From the NCBI GenBank assembly GCA_937872085.1, contig CALMQK010000065.1, forward strand, positions 1 through 21,326: a stretch of 21,326 bases of DNA, read 5' to 3'. Numbering within the stretch: position 1 is the stretch's first letter; each line of letters opens with the position of its first letter. The notes below the pieces were generated by a model. It made no database searches. It had not been told where the DNA came from and saw nothing but the letters and a program-made list of their open reading frames with translations. Of the stretch, positions 14,668 to 21,326 are shown one piece after another. The translations under genes and the position numbers were made by a program. This DNA is from an uncultured euryarchaeote. GTDB taxonomy: Archaea; Thermoplasmatota; Thermoplasmata; UBA10834.

Positions 14668-17550
14668 TCACTCGACGTACACGGCAGGCCTTCCGGGCTT
14701 GGCGTACCGCGCCTTCTCCTTCGGGTCCACCCTAGCGGGGTCATCGGCAGAGAAGACTTCGACAGTGCATCCGAACTCCGATTCGAGGAACTTTCCCGCC
14801 CCCTTCAACACTGTCAGTTCGTCCACGGGCACCGCCATCAGTTTCCTTTCATCCGCGGCGATCTTGGACAGCTCGCTCGCCAGTCCCTTGGCGTAGGCGG
14901 GAATCTCCTTCTTCGACTCCGGGGTCTGGACCTTCGCCATGGCGGTCTTGATCAATGTGGATATCTCCGGCTTCCCTTTCGGGTCGACCAGAGCGTCCGC
15001 GAGCATCTCGTGCTTCCACTTCGGGGCTGCCATCACGATCATCCGCTTGGGTTTGATCTCCGTCACCTTCAGTATCTCCGCGACATCGGAGATGAGCCTC
15101 TCCAGGAGGCGCTCCTTCGCCTCCTCTGCGGCAGTGGCATCCGTCACAGCACCAGGCCCCATCTGGACCGTCGACACGAACGGTTTCTTGCCGAGAGACT
15201 GCCATAGCTCCTCCGCCAGATGCGGCGTCACCGGCGCCATGAGAGGGATCCAGGTCTCGAGTGCGCTCATCAAGGCTGCCCTGTTCCTCCCGCCCCTCCT
15301 CAGGTACCATCTGAGGTCCTGCGGTATCTCGAAGTAGACCTCGTTGGAGTACGATCTGAGATCGTATTCCTCCATGAAACCGTGGACCCTCGCGGTCCGC
15401 GTCTGCATTCGTGCGACGAGCCAGGCATCCACATCGGACCCTTCCTCTCCCGCCGAGGAGAGCACATCCTGCACCTGGTTCCAGATGCGCTCCAGCTTGT
15501 CACGGTATCCGTCCGCTTTCTCGTCCTCCCATGCGACATCGACGTAGAGCGACGCTATGTGAGCGTAGAACAACCGCATCGCATCGACGCCGAACCTCTC
15601 GGCCGCGTCCGGGATAGGTTGAGCGCCGCCTTTCGACTTGGATATCTTCCCACCTGTCGCGGTGATGTACCAGTTCACCAGGATCCCCCTCGGCCAATGC
15701 TGCGGTCTGAGGATTGCGACGTGATTCATCAGGAACACCGGGAAGTGCACGGTCATGTGCTCCTTCCCTCCAAGGTTGATGTCCAGTGGATGCCAGTACT
15801 CGACCTCGGTCCTGATCGACTCGATGACTTCCTTCGAGAACCGGGAATCCCTCGCGACCGAATCGACGTTCCCCTTTCCCAGGAGCACGTAGTCGAAGAA
15901 CTCCTCGGTCATCCCCTCTGGGTCGATCAGTCGCTCGTTGGCGTACCTAGATATCGTGTAGTAGACCGGGTACAAGGTGCTGTCGGCGATCGCTTCGATG
16001 ATCCACTTCTTGTCAAATGGGAACCTGGTGCCAAGCCAATTCCCCATCCGCACGCATGCCCTCTCGCGGTACCATTCGAGGACGTTCTGAAGGTTCGCAT
16101 GATACTCCTTCGGCAGGATCTTCATTGTCAACGCATGCTCCTTCGAGCGGGCCGTCAAGACCGGGTCGGCATAGTCGATGAACCATTGGTCCGGGATCTT
16201 CTTGATGAAGACCGCTTTCCCGCATCTGCATCGGACCTCCTCCGAGAGGTCGTAGAACATGTTGGCCTGACCGGTCGAAAGCATCTCCTCACGGATGTCG
16301 TCCTTGGCTTTCTCCACGGGCTCCCCCGCGAACCTCCCACAGGAATCGTTCATGACGCCCTTGTGGAAGCCGGTCTTGTAGACCTCCTTCGTGGCCTCGT
16401 CGAGCCTGGGGTCCGCGAGCGAATCGATGCCCATCTTCGCTGTGATCTCGACCGCTGGCAAAGGCCCCCAACCAGGCGTGTTGATGATCGGGATGGGTCT
16501 AGCTTCCTCGATTATCTCGTCCGAGATGCCATACTTGGCCCTGAGCGTCCCATCCTTCCTCAGCTCGACCAGGCCTATCCAGTCGACCGGGGCATCCGAG
16601 GGAACGCTCATCACGAGTCCCGAACCCATGTTGGGGTCGCAGAGTGCTGAGGGGAATATCGGGATCGTCTTCCCCGTGTAGGGGGCCCTGCATTTCTTGC
16701 CGATGAGCGACGAGCCGTTGGTCGAGCCCTTGATTTCCACATTGTCCTTCTGGAGCTTCAGCTTCTCAGCAGCTTCTCGGCTCACGACCCATGTCTCGGA
16801 CTCGATCTTGACGTCGACGTACTCGACATCCGGGTTGACCCAGAAGTTCGTCAGGCCGAACACCGTCTCGGGCCTCAGTGTCGCCGCCACCAGCTTCCTC
16901 TCATCCTCGAGGTCGAATTTCAGGAGCGTGTACTCGAGCATCTCGGCGTTGCCGCCCTTCGAGATGTCCGTCTCGGACGGGTCGATGGCCACTGGTCCGT
17001 GTTCGATGCATGCAGCGGCGAAGTAGGGCTTCTGTATCAGCAATCCGAGGGACTTCAGCTTCCGCATCTGCCACTCTATGAACTTCGAGTAGTCGGGATA
17101 GATGGTGCATGTGAACCTTCTCCAGTCGGACATGAACCCGAACCGCTTCCAGTAGTCGCTCACATACACTTCATTGAAGAACTTCACAACCTCAAGCGGG
17201 TCTGAGAGCTTGACGATCTGCTCCTCGGTGCAGCCGTTCGCCTTGAGCGTGTCAATTGTGGCGGGGTCCTTGCGCTCCACCTTGCGGGCGAAAACGATGG
17301 CACCGTTCCCGGTCGCGTGCGTGCCCATGGGGAACAGGACATTGTGCCCGGTCATCATCTTGTACCGGACCACCGCATCTGAGAACGTGTAGCCCCTCAT
17401 GTGGCCGACATGCAGGTATCCCGTCACTCCGGGGTAGGCGAATATCATGAAGAACTTCTTCTTACCAGGCACTGGGTTCGACTCATTGATCCTTGCCTCG
17501 TACCAAGCCTTCCGCCACTTCGCCTCGATCGCAGTGAAATCCAGAGTCAT
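14668..17550 (-). CDS. leuS: Leucyl-tRNA synthetase, archaeal type
   Basis: 960 aa from ATG 17550. It charges tRNA-Leu with leucine. Visible motifs: FMIFAYPGVTGYLHVGHMRGY containing the HIGH-type HVGH (residues 47-50), the editing-domain stretch AATLRPETVFGLTNFWVNP (about 222-240), CRCG (about 441-444), IPDQWFIDY, and the KMSKS-type KISKS (635-639). The length and the long C-terminal region with AGKFLESEFGCTVEVF fit the archaeal/eukaryotic class. An in-frame ATG at 17571 would add seven residues, but a CTTTTATT box (17587-17595) predicts transcription from about 17565, leaving ATG 17550 as the first start. It is divergent from the ribbon-helix-helix gene. Confidence 0.97.
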   Translation of the reverse strand: MTLDFTAIEAKWRKAWYEARINESNPVPGKKKFFMIFAYPGVTGYLHVGHMRGYTFSDAVVRYKMMTGHNVLFPMGTHATGNGAIVFARKVERKDPATIDTLKANGCTEEQIVKLSDPLEVVKFFNEVYVSDYWKRFGFMSDWRRFTCTIYPDYSKFIEWQMRKLKSLGLLIQKPYFAAACIEHGPVAIDPSETDISKGGNAEMLEYTLLKFDLEDERKLVAATLRPETVFGLTNFWVNPDVEYVDVKIESETWVVSREAAEKLKLQKDNVEIKGSTNGSSLIGKKCRAPYTGKTIPIFPSALCDPNMGSGLVMSVPSDAPVDWIGLVELRKDGTLRAKYGISDEIIEEARPIPIINTPGWGPLPAVEITAKMGIDSLADPRLDEATKEVYKTGFHKGVMNDSCGRFAGEPVEKAKDDIREEMLSTGQANMFYDLSEEVRCRCGKAVFIKKIPDQWFIDYADPVLTARSKEHALTMKILPKEYHANLQNVLEWYRERACVRMGNWLGTRFPFDKKWIIEAIADSTLYPVYYTISRYANERLIDPEGMTEEFFDYVLLGKGNVDSVARDSRFSKEVIESIRTEVEYWHPLDINLGGKEHMTVHFPVFLMNHVAILRPQHWPRGILVNWYITATGGKISKSKGGAQPIPDAAERFGVDAMRLFYAHIASLYVDVAWEDEKADGYRDKLERIWNQVQDVLSSAGEEGSDVDAWLVARMQTRTARVHGFMEEYDLRSYSNEVYFEIPQDLRWYLRRGGRNRAALMSALETWIPLMAPVTPHLAEELWQSLGKKPFVSTVQMGPGAVTDATAAEEAKERLLERLISDVAEILKVTEIKPKRMIVMAAPKWKHEMLADALVDPKGKPEISTLIKTAMAKVQTPESKKEIPAYAKGLASELSKIAADERKLMAVPVDELTVLKGAGKFLESEFGCTVEVFSADDPARVDPKEKARYAKPGRPAVYVE

Positions 17551-17586
17551 TCGCACGCAGCCAGGAAGCATGGAGTACGTGCAACC

Positions 17587-17595
17587 AATAAAAGG
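17587..17595 (-). promoter_or_regulatory. TATA box of leuS
   Basis: CCTTTTATT on the minus strand, about 40 nt before ATG 17550; predicts a leader of about 15 nt. Confidence 0.6.
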
Positions 17596-17827
17596 TTTCT
17601 AAGAGCTCATGAATCGCGAGAGGTCGAGGAAGTCTGCGACACCTGCATCTCGCGCGCGACCACCAATGGGCACGCACGCGCAAACCGAACCTATCAGTCG
17701 GAGTGAGCACCAAGATATGACGAGCACAACGTGAGTCATAGCTCAAATCTTGCCCGGACCGGGCAGCCTAGACCGCCTCCGGGGTGGTTCACGGAGGAGG
17801 CCAGTAGTCGAGTATGACATTTTCCGA
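17596..17827. other. Non-coding spacer between leuS and the RHH gene
   Basis: The leuS-RHH gap is about 360 nt. I find no convincing gene or tRNA in it. Besides the two promoters it holds a perfect 15-nt palindrome TGCCCGG-a-CCGGGCA (17751-17765) and a stem CCTCCG...CGGAGG with a ten-base loop (17776-17797). These could be protein sites or part of a small RNA; nothing in the sequence decides. Confidence 0.45.
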
Positions 17828-17844
17828 CGAAATGTGACATTTCG
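17828..17844. promoter_or_regulatory. Candidate operator upstream of the RHH gene
   Basis: CGAAATGT-g-ACATTTCG is a perfect 17-nt palindrome ending 6 nt before the TATA box. A further GACATTT half-site lies at 17816-17822, exactly 20 nt (about two helical turns) from the GACATTT in the palindrome at 17836. Short palindromes with phased half-sites beside a promoter are typical ribbon-helix-helix targets, so autoregulation by the adjacent gene product is a reasonable inference. Confidence 0.55.
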
Positions 17845-17850
17845 CATACA

Positions 17851-17858
17851 TATAAATA
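17851..17858 (+). promoter_or_regulatory. TATA box of the RHH-ftsZ-like operon
   Basis: TATAAATA, the best TATA match in the window. It predicts transcription from about 17880 and a leader of about 33 nt to ATG 17913. Confidence 0.7.
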
Positions 17859-17912
17859 CGCACGGGTCACATATTGTCTCTTTGCGTCAACAAGACGGGA
17901 TGGGATGCACAC

Positions 17913-18290
17913 ATGACCGACCCAGTGGAGGGCGAAAGGATCTCGCTTCGGCTAGATGCCGAGGACCTGAACCTTATCGACGATTTCATCGCCAATAGCA
18001 ACGAGTTCTCCAACAGGTCGCAGCTCGCCCGCGCAGCAGTGCGCGCGTACATCGAGATGCGCGAGGGCGGGTCCGACGGGGCCAACAGGCCGAACGAGAT
18101 CGTGGTTCAGCTGCCACCGATGGTGCTCGAGACGATCAAGACGCTCGTGGCACAAGGGATGTACACATCGGTATCGGATGCGGTAGCCGACGGAGTCCGA
18201 CATCACTTCCTCCATGAGGAGCACGTGGAGGAGATGAAGAAGGAAGCGAACCAGCAGGGAAACTCGTTCAAGGTTGTCCCGGGGGCATGA
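17913..18290 (+). CDS. Tandem ribbon-helix-helix transcription regulator (CdrS-like context)
   Basis: 125 aa. Two ribbon-helix-helix units are visible in one chain: residues 8-49 (strand ERISLRL, helices EDLNLIDDFIANS and RSQLARAAVRAYIEM) and residues 62-101 (strand EIVVQLP, helices MVLETIKTLVAQG and SVSDAVADGVRHHFL). One chain can therefore form the two-stranded DNA-binding fold that normally needs a dimer. A charged tail follows. It sits 90 nt upstream of an FtsZ-like gene. In haloarchaea the RHH protein CdrS is linked to and controls ftsZ2, so a role in cell-division gene control is inferred from context. ATG 17913 is chosen since an upstream TTG (17874) precedes the predicted transcription start. 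A palindrome next to its promoter suggests self-control. Confidence 0.85.
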   Translation: MTDPVEGERISLRLDAEDLNLIDDFIANSNEFSNRSQLARAAVRAYIEMREGGSDGANRPNEIVVQLPPMVLETIKTLVAQGMYTSVSDAVADGVRHHFLHEEHVEEMKKEANQQGNSFKVVPGA

Positions 18291-18301
18291 ATTACCGTTT
18301 G

Positions 18302-18364
18302 AAGGCGCCTTAGCCGGGCTGGAAGACTCTTGCAGGAGGGTCTTCTCTCGCCGGCCAGCGAGAG
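18302..18364. repeat. Cluster of three inverted repeats between RHH and ftsZ-like genes
   Basis: Within the 90-nt spacer are a 10-nt perfect palindrome AAGGCGCCTT (18302-18311), a stem GAAGAC...GTCTTC (18322-18345) and a stem CTCTCGC-cggcca-GCGAGAG (18345-18364). The last ends just before the strong ribosome-binding site GGAGG (about 18367-18372), so folding could influence ftsZ-like translation. Confidence 0.5.
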
Positions 18365-18380
18365 GCGGAGGCCAACAAAC

Positions 18381-19169
18381 ATGACGGCGGATGGGAACAG
18401 GACAGAGGAGTTAATCAACGCACTCGGAACGAGTTTGGGCGAACCGGCGGTAGCGGTCGTCGGTTGCGGAGGTGCTGGCTCGAACATCGTTCACGGCATA
18501 TACGCCAAGTCCAGCAGGGTGGAGACTGTGGCCGTGAACACCGACGAGGAGCATCTGAGGAAAGTGGATGCGCACAAGAAGGTCCTGATCGGCAAGGACA
18601 TCTCCTTCGGGCGCGACGCAAGCGGATTCCCGGAGATAGGAGAGTATTGTGCGGAGAAGGCCCGAGAGGTCATCAAGGAGGCCTTGAGGGGCTATGACAT
18701 CGTGTTCGTCGTCGCTGGCATGGGCGGCGGGACAGGGACGGGGGTCGCACCAGTTGTCGCCAGCGTGGCCAGGGAGATGAATGCCATCACATTCGCAGTC
18801 CCGATCCTACCTTTCAATCACGAAGGCGAGTCTCGAAGGAGGATCGCGCTCGATGGCGTGACGAAGCTGAAAGAACATGCGAATTTCACGGTCGTACTGG
18901 ATAACAATAAACTGATGAGCGTCGGGGCGGACCTGCCAGTCTCTGAAGCTCTCAAGGTGGTCGACAGGAGCGTCCTCAGGATCGTTGAGACAATGTGCGA
19001 CCAGATGAGCTCCTACGTGAGCAGCCTCCTGGAAGACATCGCATGCTATGCCGAGGCACTCGAAGAGCCTGCACAGGAGCAGCGGTCCGTCGAGATGAGG
19101 GAGCCACAGCTCATCCACGCGGACCTGGACCCGATGTTCTCTGGCTTTGGCCCGAGCATGTTCGGATAA
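18381..19169 (+). CDS. FtsZ-like GTPase lacking T7 loop and C-terminal domain
   Basis: 262 aa, compared with roughly 350-400 for FtsZ. The GTP-binding half is well kept: [10 protein letters not shown] (26-35), VNTDEEHL (52-59), [23 protein letters not shown] (66-88), the tubulin signature [15 protein letters not shown] (112-126) and [12 protein letters not shown] (138-149). After the helix H7 region ([17 protein letters not shown]) the expected T7 loop (GxxNxDFxDV), which completes GTP hydrolysis in the neighbouring subunit, is absent. The chain continues as a helix [18 protein letters not shown], then a linker and a tail [16 protein letters not shown] checked the other frames downstream and saw no displaced C-terminal domain. 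ATG 18381 has GGAGG about 9 nt upstream. It probably binds GTP and may cap, recruit or modulate a full FtsZ; this is inference. Confidence 0.88.
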   Translation: MTADGNRTEELINALGTSLGEPAVAVVGCGGAGSNIVHGIYAKSSRVETVAVNTDEEHLRKVDAHKKVLIGKDISFGRDASGFPEIGEYCAEKAREVIKEALRGYDIVFVVAGMGGGTGTGVAPVVASVAREMNAITFAVPILPFNHEGESRRRIALDGVTKLKEHANFTVVLDNNKLMSVGADLPVSEALKVVDRSVLRIVETMCDQMSSYVSSLLEDIACYAEALEEPAQEQRSVEMREPQLIHADLDPMFSGFGPSMFG

Positions 19170-19182
19170 TCCATACTCATGA

Positions 19183-19233
19183 CCGGCACCTGCAAGCAGG
19201 AACAGAGTCCTCCGCGGTTCTGATCGGTGCCGG
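19183..19233. repeat. Long stem-loop after the ftsZ-like gene
   Basis: CCGGCACC (19183-19190) pairs perfectly with GGTGCCGG (19226-19233); an inner CAGA/TCTG pair can extend it. It starts 13 nt after the stop and could end or stabilise the RHH-ftsZ-like transcript. No clear T-tract follows. Confidence 0.4.
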
Positions 19234-19262
19234 CCGAGAAACCTCTTGATTCTGATTCTCAA

Positions 19263-19275
19263 CCCCGCGACGGGG
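19263..19275. repeat. GC-rich hairpin before the NAD kinase-like gene
   Basis: CCCCG-cga-CGGGG, a perfect five-base-pair stem with a three-base loop, 37 nt before ATG 19313. It may belong to the end of the upstream transcript; no strong TATA box is evident between it and the gene. Confidence 0.35.
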
Positions 19276-19312
19276 CATGATTCTTACTACTCTAATGCGA
19301 TTCGTCATTCGA

Positions 19313-20410
19313 ATGAAAATCGGGTTCGTGGTCAACCCTGTCGCAGGAATGGGGGGCTCGGTCGGCCTGAAGGGAACTGACGGCGACGACATCCTGAAGG
19401 AGGCCATTGCTCGGGGGGCGATGAAACAGTCGCCAAAGAGGACGAACCGCGCCCTTCGCGGGCTGAACGGGATGGTCGATTTCCAGTTCATGACCTGCTC
19501 AGGAGAGATGGGTAAGGATGAGCTGGACCGCGCTGGCATACGATCGGTCGTGGTGTACGAGCCCCCAGCTGAGACAAGCCGAAGAGACACCATCACGGCG
19601 GTGCGGGCTTTTGTCAAGGATGGGGCGGACATCGTCATCTTCGCTGGAGGGGATGGGACTGCCAGGGACGTCCTAGAAGCCGTCGACAGGAAGTTGCCCG
19701 TGATAGGGATACCGACCGGGGTCAAGATGCATTCAGCCGTTTTCTTGAACTCCCCGGAGGACCTGACTCAGCTTCTCGAGGGTTTCTCCAGAACGGGAGC
19801 GACCAGGGACGCGGAAGTCATGGACATCGATGAAACGAGCTTCAGGAACGGGGTCCTGAAGGCGAAGCTCTTCGGAGTCGCGAAGGTGCCCGACGACAGA
19901 GCGCATCTGCAAGCGGGGAAGGCGGAGTATCATTCAGGTGGAGCTGACGAGGAAGCGCGCGAGATAGGCCAGTACGTGGTCGACGACATGAAGGACGGGG
20001 TTGCCTACGTGATCGGTCCGGGGAGCACGACGGCGAGGATCGGTGAGGTTCTCGGGCAGGCCAAGGCTTTGCTAGGGGTGGACGTATTCCTGAACCGCAA
20101 GGTTGTTCTACATGACGCCTCCGAGGAGGACTTGCTCGGTTTCCTGAGACATCATGGATCGAGCAAGATCGTCGTCACCCCAATAGGGGCGCAGGGATTC
20201 TTCTTCGGCAGAGGCAACCAGCCGATATCTGCAAGCGTGATAAGGGTCGTGGGATGGGAGAACGTTGTCGTCCTGGCCACGCCCACGAAGCTGAAGGACA
20301 CGCCGGTCCTGCGGGTCGACACTGGGGACTCGGAGCTGGATGAATCGTTGAGAGGAAGGACCAAGGTAGTGACGGGTTACAGGCGACGAAAGCTGGTCCC
20401 CGTCCTCTGA
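19313..20410 (+). CDS. ATP-NAD kinase family protein
   Basis: 365 aa, similar to the archaeal COG3199-type NAD/polyphosphate kinase-like proteins. The nucleotide-binding motif FAGGDGTARDV (110-120) and the following LPVIGIPTGVKMHSAVF (128-144) are the diagnostic kinase segments. The opening KIGFVVNPVAGMGG matches the family, and GPGSTTARIGE (about 232-242) and VVTPIGAQGFFFGRGNQ (about 281-297) belong to its C-terminal beta domain. NADP synthesis is the expected activity but is not certain for this subfamily. ATG 19313 is preferred over 19277 because the family N-terminus starts there. It follows the ftsZ-like gene by 143 nt and converges on porB with 5 nt between coding ends. Confidence 0.9.
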   Translation: MKIGFVVNPVAGMGGSVGLKGTDGDDILKEAIARGAMKQSPKRTNRALRGLNGMVDFQFMTCSGEMGKDELDRAGIRSVVVYEPPAETSRRDTITAVRAFVKDGADIVIFAGGDGTARDVLEAVDRKLPVIGIPTGVKMHSAVFLNSPEDLTQLLEGFSRTGATRDAEVMDIDETSFRNGVLKAKLFGVAKVPDDRAHLQAGKAEYHSGGADEEAREIGQYVVDDMKDGVAYVIGPGSTTARIGEVLGQAKALLGVDVFLNRKVVLHDASEEDLLGFLRHHGSSKIVVTPIGAQGFFFGRGNQPISASVIRVVGWENVVVLATPTKLKDTPVLRVDTGDSELDESLRGRTKVVTGYRRRKLVPVL

Positions 20411-20415
20411 TGTGC

Positions 20416-21306
20416 TCAGGTGCCTGAGGATTCCTTGTCCAAGAGCAGCTTGTACCTGGCGTCCACCGCGGTCTGGATCGAGTCGACCTCCGCCTCGGTC
20501 AGATGGGAGAACCTCCCTTGGAGCTTCAGGTACTCGACGACCGGCACGCCCTTGCCTTTCCTCGTCACGTGTATCTTGCCCTGGTCGATCTCGTATAACG
20601 GGAAGATGTGGGTGTCGACCGCAAGCTTCGCTACCTCGATCGTCTCCGCCGGGTTCATCTTCCAGCCGGGAGGACAGGGCGACAGGGCGTGAATGAACCT
20701 GAACCCCTTGATGTTCTTCGCCTTGCGGATCTTCTTGATGAAGTCCTCGGGATGCGCCACTGACACAGTCGCTGCGTATGGGATCCCGTGAGCCTGCATG
20801 ATGGCCATGATGTCCTTCTTGAACTCGTGTTTGAATCCGTGCGTGGTGCCGATAGGGGTGGTCGTCGTCCACGCACCCCACGGGGTCGACCCGCTCCTCT
20901 GGATGCCGGTGTTCATGTAGGCCTCGTTGTCATACATCATGTAGATCGCGTCCGTCCGTCTCTCGGCAGCCCCCGAGAGCGCCTGAAGGCCGATGTCCAC
21001 GGTCCCGCCGTCTCCGGCGAAGCCGACAACCGTCACATCCTCCACTCCCTTGACGTCAAGGGCTGCTCTCAGACCCGAGATCGCAGCCCCCGTCGCCTCG
21101 AAGGCCGTGTAAAGGAGCGGAACGCGAAGACATCCTACGGGCCAGTAGCCGGGCATCACGGCCCAGCAGCAGGCCGGAATCGAGATGATCGTCCTCTCAC
21201 CGAGGGCCTTGAGCATGTATCTCATGACCAGGTTGGCCCCACACCCCGGGCAACCCGTGCTCCCGGGATACGTGAACTCCTCCTCGGGTATCGTCACGGT
21301 CGGCAT
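20416..21306 (-). CDS. porB: 2-oxoacid (pyruvate):ferredoxin oxidoreductase, beta subunit
   Basis: 296 aa, the usual length for PorB-type beta subunits, which bind thiamine diphosphate and a [4Fe-4S] cluster and pass electrons from 2-oxoacid decarboxylation to ferredoxin. Cys ligand candidates are CPGCG (C19, C22), the Cys in ACCW (about 46-47) and C211 of CPPGW. The thiamine diphosphate motif is FAGDGGTVDIG (96-106) with DNEAYMNTGIQRSGSTP (126-142). ATG 21306 has AGGAG 9 nt upstream; an ATG at 21315 directly abuts that site and is less likely. A TGA ending at 21306 overlaps the ATG (TGATG) and may be the stop of porA just outside the window, so this is probably the last gene of a por operon. 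Pyruvate as substrate is the likeliest but not proven. Confidence 0.92.
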   Translation of the reverse strand: MPTVTIPEEEFTYPGSTGCPGCGANLVMRYMLKALGERTIISIPACCWAVMPGYWPVGCLRVPLLYTAFEATGAAISGLRAALDVKGVEDVTVVGFAGDGGTVDIGLQALSGAAERRTDAIYMMYDNEAYMNTGIQRSGSTPWGAWTTTTPIGTTHGFKHEFKKDIMAIMQAHGIPYAATVSVAHPEDFIKKIRKAKNIKGFRFIHALSPCPPGWKMNPAETIEVAKLAVDTHIFPLYEIDQGKIHVTRKGKGVPVVEYLKLQGRFSHLTEAEVDSIQTAVDARYKLLLDKESSGT

Positions 21307-21326
21307 CAGCGCCATCTCCTGGGGAG

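Noticed and set aside
15220..16650. 476-codon open frame on the plus strand, antisense to leuS
   Set aside because: It mirrors the codon pattern of the well-supported leucyl-tRNA synthetase and has no recognisable domain; long antisense frames are expected in GC-rich coding sequence.
17751..17765. Attachment site of a mobile element
   Set aside because: There is a palindrome but no integrase, no direct duplication of a gene end and no foreign-looking block.
17596..17827. tRNA gene in the leuS-RHH spacer
   Set aside because: The stem CCTCCG...CGGAGG and a GGTTC stretch caught the eye, but there is no cloverleaf with T-arm consensus and acceptor stem.
19005..19312. Possible frameshifted remainder of FtsZ (T7 loop and C-terminal domain)
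   Set aside because: I read the other plus-strand frames and found nothing like NxDFxDV or the C-terminal domain; the spacer instead holds stem-loops.
1..21326. CRISPR arrays, insertion sequences and rRNA genes
   Set aside because: No repeated spacers, transposase motifs, terminal repeats with target duplications or rRNA-like segments were seen on either strand.

Overview
This window reads as a moderately GC-rich archaeal chromosome segment, most likely a member of the Thermoplasmatota. The evidence is an archaeal ribosomal-protein block (S19e, PDCD5-like, L39e, L31e, aIF6), an archaeal-type leucyl-tRNA synthetase and an archaeal pterin diphosphokinase (MptE-like). Many start codons sit 0-15 nt downstream of the transcription start predicted from a TATA box about 26 nt further up, which is the leaderless or short-leader arrangement common in archaea. 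DUF373 and DUF835 proteins also point to Euryarchaeota in the broad sense. The lineage is inferred from gene content; I see no rRNA or other phylogenetic anchor, and no tRNA, CRISPR array, insertion sequence or prophage.

Layout. (1) 1-5567, all minus strand: a DUF373 membrane protein, an MptE-like kinase that begins right behind the DUF373 stop in the same frame, a 143-aa protein of unknown function, a site-2 protease with PDZ domains, a winged-helix-like protein of unknown function, and an AIR-synthase-related enzyme cut by the window edge. Several of these have their own TATA box. (2) 5686-7062, plus strand: a zinc-ribbon protein with a disordered basic tail, and a UPF0173 metallo-beta-lactamase-fold hydrolase. 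(3) 9012-7070, minus strand: the tightly packed translation operon rps19e, PDCD5-like, rpl39e, rpl31e, eif6. A palindromic TATA element at 9099-9106 may serve this operon and the divergent flavin prenyltransferase gene. (4) 17550-9762, minus strand: leucyl-tRNA synthetase, an MMPL/RND transporter, and a secreted/membrane protein with a RING-CH-like zinc finger, a zinc ribbon and a DUF835 domain. (5) 17913-20410, plus strand: a tandem ribbon-helix-helix regulator, a short FtsZ-like GTPase and an ATP-NAD kinase family protein. (6) 21306-20416, minus strand: the beta subunit of a 2-oxoacid:ferredoxin oxidoreductase, probably the downstream end of a por operon.

The most unusual part is 17800-19170. 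A two-domain ribbon-helix-helix protein, with a 17-bp perfect palindrome next to its own TATA box, is followed by an FtsZ homologue that keeps the GTP-binding half. That homologue stops after the region of helix H7, so it lacks the T7 catalytic loop and the whole C-terminal domain. Ribbon-helix-helix regulators linked to ftsZ are known from haloarchaea (CdrS), so this looks like a cell-division or cytoskeletal regulatory module with a non-canonical tubulin-family member. Secondary points of interest are the in-frame TGA between DUF373 and MptE, the RING-CH-like/DUF835 membrane protein, and the leader of the ribosomal operon.
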